A stretch of 64,000 nt of DNA from Rhododendron vialii (GCF_030253575.1 NC_080562.1:43005852-43069851); one strand, 5' to 3'. Positions 35,830 through 47,608 are shown, numbered from the stretch's first letter. Notes: generated by a model not told the origin, from the letters alone. Made by a program: numbers and translations.

Positions 35830-35892
35830 CTGGAGTGAGTTGAAAGCTTCTGTATCACAGTTGGTGTGTGATGACCCTGCAGTGGAAAATAT

Positions 35893-36305
35893 GGACGCGG
35901 GGGGCTGCTGTCCCCAAGGGGACAGCAGCGTGCTGCTGTCTCAATTTTGGGGCCCATCCCGGTCTCACTTCGATAATCTGAATCGTTCACTTTGTAGAGC
36001 TCGTCGAGTAGAATAACTATGCAAAAAATAAGGATAATTGGATATCATTAAGTACCTGATCGGAGCCCATATAACTCTCAGTCCATGGGTTATAGTGGAT
36101 TTGATCCAGTATTTCGGATCCATTCTTTTTAAGATAAAAAGGTTCCGATCAGGTATTTAATAATATCCAATTAAGCTGATTTTTTTCAAAGTTGTTCTAC
36201 TCGATGAGCTCTACAAAGTGAACGATTCAGATTATCGGAGCAAGACCGATGTGGGCCCCAAAATGGGGTGCAGCAGCATGCTGCTGTCCCAGCCCCCCTC
36301 CCTCC
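35893..36305. mobile_element. Palindromic MULE-type MITE, 413 bp, perfect 9-bp target duplication
   Basis: Flanked by GGAAAATAT at 35,884-35,892 and 36,306-36,314. The two halves form long inverted repeats of roughly 180 bp: TCTGAATCGTTCACTTTG at about 35,978 is mirrored by its complement at about 36,215. Ends are GGACGCGGGGGGCTG and, in complement, GGAGGGAGGGGGGCTG. No coding capacity. Confidence 0.88.
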
Positions 36306-36314
36306 GGAAAATAT

Positions 36315-37235
36315 AGGAAAAAGAATGGTCTTAATTATTTAATATTTATTCTTTTCTTTTCTTTTTTTTATATCTGTAGGAATAGAATTAGTATAATTAT
36401 ATGGGCTTACATTGAGGTTAGTTTGTTTAATTTCTGCAATAGTGATGTTGAAAATGTTCTCTGCCTCCGTGTCAAATATTGTTGCTGTTATTGACCCTGT
36501 CGGATCTGAGATTTCAATTTCAAACTTGAGCCTGCAATATTTGTAATTGTCATTTGGTTGTCTCCAAATTTACTATGTATAGTGCTGGATTAGATGGTGT
36601 GGGTAGAGTGTCTTACGTTGGCAATGGAGGTGCTTGTTGGTTACAATGATTGCACCATATTTCATCATCATCGTATGCATCTGTTCCTCTCTTACATTTT
36701 AGACAAGCCACAAAATAAAATTGCTGATTGAAGTTTGTTACTCTGATGTGTCCTTCAATGCTTGGGTACTAGGGCTGCATTTGTTTGTAAAGGTTAATTT
36801 ATTCTACTTGGTATAGTTTTATGTGTTCTGGAATAGGCATACCGTATCAACTGTGGTTGGCAGATTTGCAATTTTGGTCATCAGTTCTTTTGGTGGCTGT
36901 GATGCCCTGGTCATTGCAGTTGGGTTGTTGTTGTTGTTTGGAAGTGCCTTTATTGCTGTAGCATTAGCGGTACACCTATGTAGGAGATATAAGAGTGTAA
37001 TTATGTATGATTGATAAAATGTTATTCTTATAAAATCTGAATTTGAATATGGAGAATGTAGCTACAGTATTGTTAATTCAGGAATGCTACTCTCAAATAC
37101 AAAGATGGTGAGGTGTAATGTTTCCTAAGACAGTAGTGTATATTGTTGTTTCCACGCAGCGAAACACCAGAAGAAAGTCCATAAAAATGGGAGGGCATGT
37201 AATATCCTAGGTAGCACAGGCACTTTGTCAAAACT
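36315..37235. other. Spacer with one unexplained 63-codon frame
   Basis: The frame 36,823-37,014 (+) encodes a hydrophobic stretch (LVISSFGGCDALVIAVGLLL, then LLFGSAFIAVALAVHLCRRY), which would make one or two membrane helices. I do not recognise it and see no flanking exons; it may be chance or a lone exon remnant. Confidence 0.3.
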
Positions 37236-37745
37236 CAAAAGTCATGTACTAGTGTTGGACACTCTCCAAATACGTATCCGATATTTGAATCCAAGTGTCT
37301 ATTTTGCCTCAACTTTTTTTTATTTGGACTGGACGATCCAGAGACACTCTAAAAAATGCTCCAAACTCTTAGGACACCCTCGCAAATCAAGTTGGGGGTG
37401 TTAAACGAAATGGTATACTTTAATTAAAATATAGGGAAGTCTTATTTTTTGTGTGGCAAATGATGTATTGCTTACTGATTACGAAGAAAATTAGGTGAGA
37501 CACTTAGGTGATGAAACGCTTTTATAATAAGTGAGATTTAAGGTATACATGATGTTAAAAATTCACAAACAGAGCTCTATATATGTATTCTATATCAGTA
37601 TAATAGTGTAAAATCATACTATGTTTAAAAACACATCCCCCAATGTGTCATGTCCACCAATTTTCTAAAATTTACGTGTCCGTGTCCTTGTCGTGCCGCG
37701 TGTCCGTGTCCGTGTCAATGTTACATAGATCATATCCAATACAGT
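37236..37745. mobile_element. Degenerate repeat with GTGTCC/GGACAC-rich ends
   Basis: Starts near GTGTTGGACACTC and ends in CGTGTCCGTGTCCGTGTCAATGTTACATAG. The same end type occurs at 58,990-59,360. A degraded member of a common plant non-autonomous repeat; no reliable target duplication found. Confidence 0.4.
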
Positions 37746-37990
37746 TTTTTTCCACGTATTTTTCTATCACATACATTCAACTGTGCTCATTTACAAAAGT
37801 ATCTCTGCCCAAAAACTACATTAAGAGATGAACTAACACACAAAAATATACATATTTACTTCTCCTGGCTGTGGTTTACCTACCGTACAATTTGCAAAAG
37901 ATAACAGGACCCAAATAAACCAAGAAAAAAATACAACGAAATTTGATCAACCAATCTCTCTCTCCCTCTCAAATGACTTGAAAAATAATA

Positions 37991-39758
37991 TTAAATGCTC
38001 CGATCGTATATTGCAGTAAAGGTCATGGTTGGAACAGACGTCATTCCCGATGACAACAGTGAATTCTCGAGGTTACCCGAGCTAGAAGAATCAATGTAGG
38101 AACTGTTGGTTTTATCAGGCTTAGCTTTGGGGGTTGTTTTGACCTTGAGGTCCATGAAATCAGAGATTAGGGCTGGCTTTGTAATCTCTTTTCCTTCAAT
38201 GTCAATCTCACCCGTTAACATCTTGACCACAGTTGACATGGAGGGCCGGAGATTTGGAGCGTCTTGGGTGCAGAGAAGACCAATCTTCAAGAATCTGCAA
38301 GCTACTTCAGCATCGAATTCCCCATTCAATGACGTATCTACCAATCCCACAAGCTCCCTTCTCTCGTAAAGTTCCCACGTCTGCAGAATAAAATTTACAT
38401 ATCACATTCTGCATAATTTTACAGCTCTAATTAACCAGAACCCATATTTCTAGGAATGCAGAAATTACAACCTTCCACTACCATAGGCAGTGTAAACTCC
38501 TACATCTCATGGTATCTCTATTCTGTTTGTCATACTTAATTCTAAAGCATCATGCTGGAAAAGAACAGTGATTTCATTCCAAGGTGTGCAAAGAAACAAT
38601 GATGACAATGCTGAATATGTAGACAGGAATATGTATTCGTTTCTCCAAGTTTGACGTCTATTATACCATAGCTCCAAGCCATACATAGGTTACCACCATA
38701 TCTTCCTTTCATGAGATGATTGTCAGCACTGGATGTACAATTTACACGGAACATAAAAATGCAAAAAGAACAAAATTTCGACCTGTAGATGTTTTATTTG
38801 TTATGACAATTTTGTTTTAAGGGAAGAAAACAGGGTTAAAAACATGATGAAGTGAGGAAAGTTAGCCACAGGTTATTTTTCCTACACAGTTCAATTTGTC
38901 ATCACTGTTACACCAAGTGTTTCCCTATTACTTTTTGTCATCATGGAATCATTAGATTAACTGACACACCTTCGTATGAAAATATTGACAGTTTGCGGAA
39001 AAACTTCATACCCTTTCGAGAAGATATTGCTCTGCAATAGGTAATCGATTATCCGTGTTGCATCTCCCAGTAACTATTTCCACAAGGAGAACGCCAAAGC
39101 TATATACGTCTGCTTTACGTGTCAACTGCCCTCTTATTGCATACTCTGGTGCCAGGTAGCCACTGAAACAACAAATGCAAGTATAAATTCAAGATGGTAA
39201 AACTTGGCAACAGAAAACATCAATGTCATCAAAGAAGAATTGAATCCAGATTCTATATGGAGTGTTCTTATCGGATTTTACTACTCTCTGTAGGATGATA
39301 ATGGAATTCCAATGATCTCCCATTCTTCACGTTCAGCTCAACAAAAGATGTGGTCTCAGTTCATGGCAAACTATGGCCTCTCAAAAAGACCAAATGGTTT
39401 GAATTTTTTGCAATCGGCTAGTGCCAAATTAAATAGAACGTATACTTGTAATTTGCAAAGTTGCTTCTGTAGGCGTACCATTTGGTGTCAGAAGCCAAAT
39501 TAAACAAAATTGGTCCTTTCAGTTGTATGTTTTCAGGGACAGAGGATTTTAAAGACACAAGACACGGTAGTCTTGGTCTGTCGTAGGCAGGTTTACTCAT
39601 GTCTATTGATTTGAATGGTTAGTTTTATCTTGTAAGGGCAGTTGTGGACATTGTATGTTAAGTCGTGAGCTCCTGGCAGCATTTATTTGTTTTGCTAAGA
39701 TCCCTATTTCTATTATCTCATTCACACAATAGCACTGTTGGTACTTCTTAGTACCTAC

Positions 39759-39809
<51 letters not shown>

Positions 39810-42020
39810 TTAAGGATTCATGAATGTTTCACTGGATGTAAATATGCACAGTTAGATTGATGGGAAACATTACGTTGTATCCTAAAAGCTAATGAAGCCC
39901 CGCAAAAATTTGAATGAAGACAATATATACAACTTTAGAAGCCATATCAGCATAATCAAAAGCAAGATTCCACTGATTATAGCAGTTGCACATAAAAGAA
40001 GGGAAAGACAACATATCAAATCAACATATTTCACCATTGAATCTCCCTCATCAACATTAACAAAACCAACAGGAAGTAACTGCCTACTAAATTCTAGACA
40101 CTAAAAGAACAACAGGTCATTAGCAGTTGAGAAAGGATTATGATTTTGGCACTCCAAAAATTGATGGAGGGGCTCCAAAACTGAACTGTGTTGATACAAT
40201 TTCAGTTGAGAAAATGTCAAAAGTAGAATGATTTAGATGGCTACTTAAGTTGCCATTTCTTTCTAGACATCTTCTGCAGGGCATGGAAGTGGTTGATACC
40301 AACCCGCAATCCATCTCTGTCCCAGGTAAGAATACATGAATGTTACATTTGTAAAGTTTATAAGAACATAATCAAGATGAACTCCGATGATTACATATGA
40401 AACAACAAAAGGATGCAATATCTAAACATCCAAACAAGTTTGTTAGTACTTACATCGTTCCTGCCACGCGAGTACTGACATGAGTCATGTTGGCTGGGAT
40501 AAGTTTTGCAAGACCAAAATCTGAAATTTTGGGAGTCAAGTCTTTGTCAAGGAGTATATTGCTAGCTTTTATATCTCGATGAACAATATGGGGCTGCACT
40601 TCCTCATGAAGAAAGGCAAGCCCCTGCGCAACTCCAATGCCAATTCTAGTTCGTGTTCGCCAATTAAACTGCATACCACTGTGACCTCCACCTGCAAGCC
40701 AAAGTGTTAACTCATTGTAGTCAAACTGTTTCAACAGAACTTCAATCGCAAAGAATGTTACTCAACATCATTGGATATGATGATAACGTTTGAATGCCAA
40801 AATGAAAATGTCACATTTGAGCGTTATGGCAATCCAATGGACTAAGAAGTAAGAATGCGTTCACAAATTAGGAAGGATTTTGTCAGCCTTATGGTAATCC
40901 ATAATCCACTAATCCGGAAACAACTTTTCTAACAAAAATGACAGTATCTTTTTCTCCATTGTATGGATAAATTTTCAAAAGCTTCGTATGCTCACTCAAA
41001 ATGGAAACAGCTTTGAAAAGGATCTTAGAGTGTCTAGGGTTGGGCCTAGATCTTCTCACAGGAGTTCTTTCACAAAGACTTGCCATGGTAAGGAAAAAGG
41101 GGGGAACAAGCACACTTGGAGAGCACAGTACAACAGAGAGTTGTATGCTGCGTTTGGGAAGGATGAATCGCTCCCAAGTAACAACTATTATAGCTTTTAA
41201 GCAGCTTTTCTATAAGGTTTTCATTCCTCCATGGTACCAAGCAAACAGCCTCAATAATATTCAAGAACTTCAAAAGTCATGAATAAATTAATGGAATTAC
41301 CGAGAAGAGTTTGAGCAAGGCTATTATTCTCAAGGTAGTTGTAGACCAGAATCCTATGATCTCCTTCCGCACAACAGCCATAAAGCTTGACTAAGTTTTC
41401 GTGCTCTATATCTGCAATCACTTTAATCTCTGTCAAGAATTCCCTTACTCCTTGTTTTGATTGAGCTGAAAGAACCTTTATGGCAGCAATATTCCCATTT
41501 TTAAGCCTCCCCTACAAGTTATTTTTATTTAAATTAAACGTTAGTCTAATGACGCAATACACAAATTTACCATGGTCTGATAACATGTTCTATGTTCAAT
41601 TACCTTATATACGGAACCAAAACCACCCTCCCCAACTTTATTGGAAGGACAGAAATCATCGGTGGCAATTCTTAGCTCTTTATATGTGAAGACATTGAGA
41701 TTGTGGACGCCTGAAAGCTCTGCTCATGACAAAATATAAGGATCTTTAGATACTCACATAATTAAGACTAAGGTGAATATTTCCTAGAGAGTATTTCTAA
41801 AACATAAACAGGTCATTTAAGAAAAAAAAAAAAAGCATATGAAAAAAGAGAAAACTGCATCTGCTATCAGTTCAAATATTTTTTGAACTTCATCTTAAGA
41901 AATATAATTCAAAAAATTATGTCCATCGGTAACAGCTAAGAGTCTACCTTCATCAAATTCTGTAGATCGTTTTGTTGATGATCCGTCCCTCCTACCGAAT
42001 AAACAAGAGAAACAAGTCAT
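37991..42020 (-). CDS. CRPK1-like receptor-like cytoplasmic serine/threonine kinase
   Basis: Six coding exons: 42,020-41,948, 41,719-41,604, 41,511-41,301, 40,691-40,454, 39,162-39,012, 38,380-37,991; 1,179 nt, 392 residues, phases consistent. Starts MTCFSCLFG, a Cys-rich N-terminus as in Arabidopsis At1g16670 (CRPK1), possibly lipid-modified and membrane-bound. Kinase motifs: glycine loop [13 protein letters not shown], catalytic Lys in AAIKVL, Glu helix [46 protein letters not shown], and subdomain XI Arg in [20 protein letters not shown]. There is no extracellular or transmembrane part. In Arabidopsis CRPK1 phosphorylates 14-3-3 proteins in cold signalling; that role here is inferred from similarity. 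The non-canonical AIK in place of the usual AVK is conservative. A truncated copy of its 3' end lies at 0.3-1.4 kb. Confidence 0.92.
39758..39807. repeat. (GA)n microsatellite in kinase intron
   Basis: About 23 GA dinucleotides in the intron between exons 4 and 5 of the CRPK1-like gene. Confidence 0.95.
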
Positions 42021-42467
42021 GACTGCGCGATATATATACCAGTGACCTGTTTTCCCCACCCCACTATCTGTAAATGCTTCAGATTAAACCAATATCAAAA
42101 CCTGCCAAACTGAATCATAAACTTACATGTTATCCAAGAAGAAAACTCCACCTAATGAAAACATTAAAACCTTCAAAAATGGATTTCAAATTCTTAGAAT
42201 ACCTTTGGTTGCCGAAAAGCTTATCGGAAATTCAATGTAAATGTTTGTGATTTTGCATGTGCTTAATTTTCTTCGTTTCTCAGTTGGAGTTTCTCTTTTG
42301 ATAGTGACACAAATTTTAAGTACGTTTATTCCTGATTCCAATAACAACACAAAACTCCCATAACTGGCTCATTTTTAGGGTAGAATTTGGGGTACATAAA
42401 CTCCTCTAATTCCCTACTTTAAAGATTCTATTCAATAGTAACAAAAAGAAGTCTAAGCAAACCAACT

Positions 42468-42923
42468 GGGGCTAGCTCAGTTGGCTAGAACTCCTGCATC
42501 TCACTAGCAGGTCAGGAGTTCGAGTCTTCCCACTTACGTGTGGGAACTCTTTCCTTTGTATTTGGGGAAAATGACGGCCCAGGACGTATTTTAATAATTA
42601 ATACCCGCCAAGGACATGCTGAGAACATTTGTTAATGCTGAAAATATCCTTGGCAGGTATTAATTATCAAAATACGTCCTGGACCGTCATTTTCCCTTAT
42701 ATTTGTTGGGGTTGTTTCTCCCCTTAATGGACTTGTAGTTGAGTTGGGCTTATAGTGATCGTTGCCCCTTTAATGGGCTTATTTATTCTGTTGGTACAGT
42801 TGTTGGGCTTGGTTATCTCGTGGACTCTCACACAATGGATGTAGTGTCCCGTGGTTTGTACTTTGTACTTCACACATGATGTGATAATCTCTCCTACCGA
42901 TTGACAAAACAAAACAAAAAAAA
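42468..42923 (+). mobile_element. tRNA-derived SINE (interrupted by a MITE)
   Basis: Has an RNA polymerase III A box TAGCTCAGTTGG (42,473-42,484) and B box GAGTTCGAGTC (42,516-42,526) at tRNA spacing, a non-tRNA body, and an A-rich tail (42,905-42,923). The 3' body contains TTATCTCGTGGACTCTCACAC. A MITE splits it at 42,564-42,696. It is antisense to the host kinase gene, inside its UTR intron. A diverged copy of the 3' body may lie at 44,700-44,860. Confidence 0.78.
42564..42696. mobile_element. Palindromic MITE (133 bp) nested in the SINE
   Basis: Ends GGGGAAAATGACGG and, in complement, GGGAAAATGACGG, with inverted repeats of about 50 bp running through GACGTATTTT. Flanks TTGTATTT and TTATATTT suggest an 8-bp target duplication with one change. 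A second family member lies at 53,892-54,014. Confidence 0.82.
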
Positions 42924-43025
42924 CCTAGGCTCGTATATATAAACCTCTAATTTTGCCAATCTTAGAAGAATATGATTCATATCAAATTTGAAGATAGATT
43001 TACTGAAATAACACTGCGCCAACAC

Positions 43026-43562
43026 ACCTCGGTGGTGTAGTGTGGCTCGTTGGGCTAAATGGGGAGCACATCATCATGATCCAAACCATTCATTTTGTAG
43101 AGCACGCCAAGTATATCATCTTTTCTTGAAAAAATAATGCCTTGTTTGGATGGTATTTTGAAGAGAGAAAAAATCCAACCCAAAAAACACTCATTACCCC
43201 TACTTCCAATCATTTCTCTCTCTATCTCTCTCCACTCATTACTCTTATCTCCAATCATTACCATAATTTCTCTCTTCACTCATTACCCAAAAACCAAACT
43301 CAAAAATTTTCAAAACAGCATCCAAACAGGGCATAAGTTTATCGGACATCGGTTGCCACACAGTTAGAAACTTGGACAACATAGAAATAAGGTCATTATG
43401 ATTCAGCCAGATAAATATATACCCATCAGGTGGCTACAAATGTCCAATCAACTCAATTTTCGACAAGTACAACGTGCTCATCAGGTTCTACGGAATAAAC
43501 GGTTCAGAACATGATGAAGTACTCCCTGTTTAGCCCAACGAGCAGCACTACACCGCCGTGAC
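43026..43562. mobile_element. Foldback element related to the palindromic MULE-type MITEs, split by a Tourist-like MITE
   Basis: GGTGTAGTGTGGCTCGTTGGG at about 43,032 is mirrored by the complement of GCCCAACGAGCAGCACTACACC near 43,535 (both given in part); the arms continue inwards through the family word AACCATTCATTTTGTAGAGC. Borders are approximate and no target duplication was settled. Confidence 0.65.
43138..43333. mobile_element. Tourist-like (PIF/Harbinger) MITE, 196 bp, TAA target duplication
   Basis: Begins TGCCTTGTTTGGATGGTATT, and its right end in complement reads TGCCCTGTTTGGATGCTGTT. It is flanked by TAA at 43,135-43,137 and 43,334-43,336, as expected for PIF/Harbinger. Inserted inside the 43.0-43.6 kb foldback element. 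Confidence 0.88.
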
Positions 43563-43910
43563 CCCTGATCCACCAAACTTAGGGTTCAGCACCGAATTAG
43601 GGAAACCGAACAGATATCATAAGGTTCTCAGATACGTCATCAAGTGTCTAGTGTCTGCTATTCAACACATGGGATTTTGCACTCGCACAGACTAGTGAAC
43701 CAACTGACCTTAATTTCTCACAAATCATCAAGCATTAAAATCAGCAAGAACAAGCAAGATGAAAAGCCTGGTTTTCAATACTGATAAGTCAACTCTATGA
43801 ATCTAGATCCGAAGGCAATAATTGAAATAAATCGAGGTGTAAATGTACCTCGGAAATCCAGAGAAAGAGGTTGGTGAGCCTTCGAGAGCAAAGAGGTGCG
43901 CTGTATAAGC

Positions 43911-43956
<46 letters not shown>

Positions 43957-44225
43957 TATGAATTCCTATGACTGTTCAGAGAGAGAGAGAGAGAGGCTAT
44001 GAATTCCTATGACTGTTCTTCGTCCACAAGTCCGCGTACCCAAATATTTGAGGCTTTGAGCGATATATAGAGACAGGGAGAGACGACTATAGACTAGGAC
44101 TCGAGCGTAAATATCAGTGGCTATTTTAAAATTAGTACTAGTATTTTTCTTTCATTTTTTGCGTCATGACCAAGTGGACAATGAACGTGCTCCATTGGGA
44201 GTTTAAAATAACCGTGGCTAGCTTA

Positions 44226-44593
44226 GAGCATGTACATCAATGAAAATGTAAAAATGCTGATCAACAGTGTGCTTTTTTTTATTTTATCTACTCATATCTT
44301 TCTCAATATTACACCAATACTATTTATTTTACCTAACTCCAATTAAAATATATATTTTTCACTCATTTTTTATTATCTTTATTGTTTAAAAAGAGGAGAA
44401 ATGAGGGAGGAGAGAGAGAAAGAAATAATAAAAAAAAAAAGAAGTATGAATAGTGCATAGGTGAAAATAGAAAACAACTATTCATAAATGCATTTTAGCT
44501 CTTCTTTTAGCTTATTTGGTGTACAATTTTTTTTATGTTTCTCTTAGGTAAAATAGCAAAAAATGTATTTAAGCTCATCTAGTGTACTTGCTC
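44226..44593. mobile_element. MITE, 368 bp, TTA target duplication
   Basis: Left end GAGCATGTACATCA, complement of right end GAGCAAGTACACTA, flanked by TTA at 44,223-44,225 and 44,594-44,596. AT-rich and non-coding; fits PIF/Harbinger Tourist type. Confidence 0.72.
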
Positions 44594-44599
44594 TTAGCT

Positions 44600-45300
44600 G
44601 GTCAGAATTTTTGTATCTCATTAAAAGTTGAGTTTGGATCTCTCCACCTGTATCGGCTTATTTTTCCTTTCTTTGTTTATTTCTTCCCTTTGGTGGATTT
44701 ATTTTTGGTATTGATTGAATTATTAAACTCGATTATCTCATAAACTCTCGCAATTAATGCAACGTCCCGTATTTGGACTTTGTAATTCTAATTTTGAGAC
44801 TGATGTTTTCGTAACTACTAGGAGTAGTAGTCTTTTCTCAACTTGTTTTTTATTCAAGAAGGATCATATAATCGTGATTTATACCAAAAAAATAAAAAGT
44901 ACATATGAAAAAAATGCAAAACTTAAGTTACTTATGTAAATTATTTACAATTTCATGTGAACCTTCGACGCAATATATTTTTTTTTAAGAATGAATTTTC
45001 AAACAAACCTAGTATTAAAATTAATGGAAATTTGATGCAAGTTCCTTAACTTGTAGAGTTCATTAGTTTATGTGACGTACGATCAACTCTTAATAGAAAG
45101 TTATCACCCATTTTTTATTTAGTTGAATTAAAGCTTGGGTCTTCGACTAGGAAGAAAGCAAGGAACTTACATTGAATAATTTTTCAATAATTTTGCGCTG
45201 AGACTCTCAAAAACTGTCAATATTACCATTTATAGGTCTATGTTTACTTGTGAACCAAATGAGGCGGCGACGTTAAGTTGGAGTTGATTGACCAGCCATA
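44600..45300. other. Intergenic, AT-rich, no gene seen
   Basis: Only a 60-codon frame without motifs. The part at 44,700-44,860 resembles the 3' body of the SINE at 42.5 kb. Confidence 0.35.
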
Positions 45301-45312
45301 CACAAAATATTA

Positions 45313-45492
45313 TTGCAAGGACCAGGTCCCAAGGAAAAGGTCTCTCTCTCTCTCTCTCTCCATATTCCACTTCATGTTCACACTGGAGTATTATTATTCT
45401 ATGGATACCCCCGTGGAGCTGATTATTGCAAGGAAAAGGTCTCTCTCTCTCTCTCTTTCTGTCCATATTCGACTTCATGTTCACACTCGAGT
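45313..45492. repeat. Diverged tandem duplication with CT tracts, unit of about 115 bp
   Basis: Two copies of GGAAAAGGTCTCTCTCT followed by CCATATTC-ACTTCATGTTCACACT-GAGTATT. The 45.5-kb Mutator-like element is inserted in the second copy, whose continuation (TTATTCTATGGATACCC) resumes at 47,063 after the element. Confidence 0.8.
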
Positions 45493-45501
45493 ATTTTCTT
45501 A

Positions 45502-47057
45502 GAAAATTGCTACTCCCCCCACCCCCTTTCACACACCCCCCGGCCCCACCTCCCTTTTCCCAGTTTACCCCCGCCCTCCTCCCTTTTTCTCTCTCTCTCC
45601 CTTTTCTTTCTTTCTTTCCTTTCGGTTTCCTTTTTTTTTTTTTTTTCCCTTTTCATTTCAGTTTGGTTTTTTTTTTCATTTTATTTCCTTTTCTTTCTTT
45701 CCGGTTTGAATTTTTTTTTCTCTTTAATAATTGGTTCAAGTCTAATTCTAGGCTTTGTAAAATAATTAAGAGAAAAAAAATGTTTCAATTAATCATATTT
45801 ATACAACTGTTTTATTTTTCTTTTTTTGTCCTTTATAGATTAAAAAATATAGTTACGAAAATAAGTGATTCAATTTTCAATTCGTTTGAACCAGTGCAAA
45901 GATGTTATTTTTCTAATCATTTCATCCTAAATGGTTGTAATAAATTTTTGGCTTCAAGGCCTTTCAATAGACATCCTAAGAGAGTCTTGAAACTAAATAA
46001 TGAGTCTTAGGGTGTTTGTTGAAAGACCTTAAACCAAAAAATTCATTATGACCATTTAAAATAAAATAATAATAAAAAACGATCTTTGCTCTGATTTAAC
46101 TGAATTGAAAATTAAAGCACTTAATTCTTGAATTATATTTTTAAATATACAAATGGTGTATTTATAGAAATTAAATAAATAAGATATAAGTAATTAAATA
46201 AAAAAATAAATTAAAAAGTAGGGGACCTGAGGGTTCTGCTGTCCCCATTGGCACAGTAGCCCCTACAAAGCCCCTAAAACGTTTCCGTTTTAGTTTAAAA
46301 AAAATAGAAACCAGCCATTTGCAATTCTATAGAGTAGAAACGTGATTTGAAGCAACATACTACTGAATCAGTTAAGAGGATCTATGCTAAATAATACAAA
46401 TTTATTAAATTGTACTATAGTTAAAAAAAAGTAATCCTAAATATAACATTTGTATTCTGAATTAGTAAGTCGTTTGCAAAATACATTTCGTAATTAGTTC
46501 TCGAACACTAATTGTAATCTTAATGAATTTTTTGCTTCACGGCCTTTCAACGAGCACCCTAAGACTCATTATTTAGTTTCAAGACTCTTTTAGGGTTAGG
46601 GTGTTCATTGAAAGGCCTTGGAGCCAAAAAATTATTACGATCATTTAGGATGAAATGATCAGAAAAATAACATCTTTGCACTGGTTCAAACGGATTGAAA
46701 ATTGAAACACTTATTTTCGTAACTATATTTTTTAATCTATAAAGGACAAAAAAAGAAAAATAAAACAATCGTATAAACATGATCAATTGAAACACTTTTT
46801 TTTCTCTCAATTACTTTACAAAGCCTAGAATTTGACTTGAACCTATCATTAAAGAAAAAAAAATTCAAACTAGAAAGAAAGAAAAAAAAATAAAATGAAA
46901 AAAAAAATCAAACCGAAAAGAAAAGGAAAAAAAAGAAAGAAGAAAACTGTAAAGAAAAAAAGAAAGAAAAGGAAGAGAGAATAGCAGCCCTCATTTGGAA
47001 AAGTAGATAGTCATTCGGGTGGTGTGTGGGGTGTGTCGGGGGGGAATAGCAGCCCTC
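45502..47057. mobile_element. Non-autonomous Mutator-like element related to the OTU-bearing MULE, 1,556 bp
   Basis: Flanked by a perfect 9-bp duplication ATTTTCTTA (45,493-45,501 and 47,058-47,066). Ends GAAAATTGCTACTCCCCCC and, in complement, GAGGGCTGCTATTCCCCCC match the ends of the 20.2-35.8 kb MULE. The flanking ~550 bp at each side form a very long inverted repeat (for example 45,780-46,020 against 46,560-46,800), which also matches the MULE interior at 35,150-35,420. No transposase is encoded; mobilisation by the OTU-bearing MULE is inferred. Confidence 0.87.
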
Positions 47058-47066
47058 ATTTTCTTA

Positions 47067-47600
47067 TTCTATGGATACCCAAGTTATTTATTTGGAAAAG
47101 TAGTAATCCCCAATTGCGTTAGGACCAGGGAGGCCCTGGCCTGACCAAAATAGATAGTCATTCGGGTCCCAAGTTGTGATTTCAATTTGCCAACTGATTA
47201 GTAGTACGGTTCAAATATCGGAAGCTATGTGAATGGAACATGCTTGTCTAGACAGATTAGATGTTAGTTAGACTTTCTAATTTGATGGCACAAATTGAGT
47301 GGGAGGTAAGAGCATCTCTAACGAGTTCTCTAAATAGTGTGATAAAATTATCGTGTATTCATTCGAAGTTAATATAAATTAAGAGTGAGACACATTTATA
47401 AGTGCGTTTAGTTTTGAAATTGAATAAGTACTCCAGTAATATGATTAAAATATGTGCTAAGGTGAGCTAGATGCGCTAAAATACAGATATGTATATGCAG
47501 ATTTATTACATCATATTTTACCAATCTCTCTTCTCTCTCTCTCTCCATGGTCAACAATTATTATGTGCATATTCATACACAATGTATGCTAAAAGTATTG
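47067..47600. other. Intergenic, small repeats only
   Basis: Contains the continuation of the pre-insertion flank, a short direct repeat of TAGATAGTCATTCGGGT (47,005 and 47,149), and a MITE-end-like AGAGCATCTCTAACGAG near 47,309. No gene. Confidence 0.4.
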
Positions 47601-47608
47601 TCAAAAAG

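Larger units (their letters stand above)
42022..44080 (-). promoter_or_regulatory. 5'-UTR exon, 1.8-kb UTR intron and promoter-proximal region of the kinase gene
   Basis: On the minus strand the sequence CGCGCAG immediately precedes TCATG, an acceptor two bases before the start codon. A good donor (CCGAG then GTACATTT) lies at 43,849/43,848. The inferred UTR exon upstream (43,849 to about 44,080) contains (GA)n at 43,914-43,952 and 43,980-43,995 and a duplicated block GGCTATGAATTCCTATGACT. The UTR intron (42,024-43,848) holds a SINE and three MITEs. Inferred from splice signals only. Confidence 0.5.

Noticed and set aside
42468-42545. tRNA gene
   Set aside because: A and B boxes are good, but the anticodon arm has a 9-base loop, the acceptor stem does not close, and a SINE-like body and A-rich tail follow. 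Called a tRNA-derived SINE.
45313-46010. 150- and 194-codon frames in the 45.5-kb element as genes
   Set aside because: Low-complexity pyrimidine-rich translation followed by foldback sequence that is mirrored at 46,559-46,810 and at 34,868-35,350.
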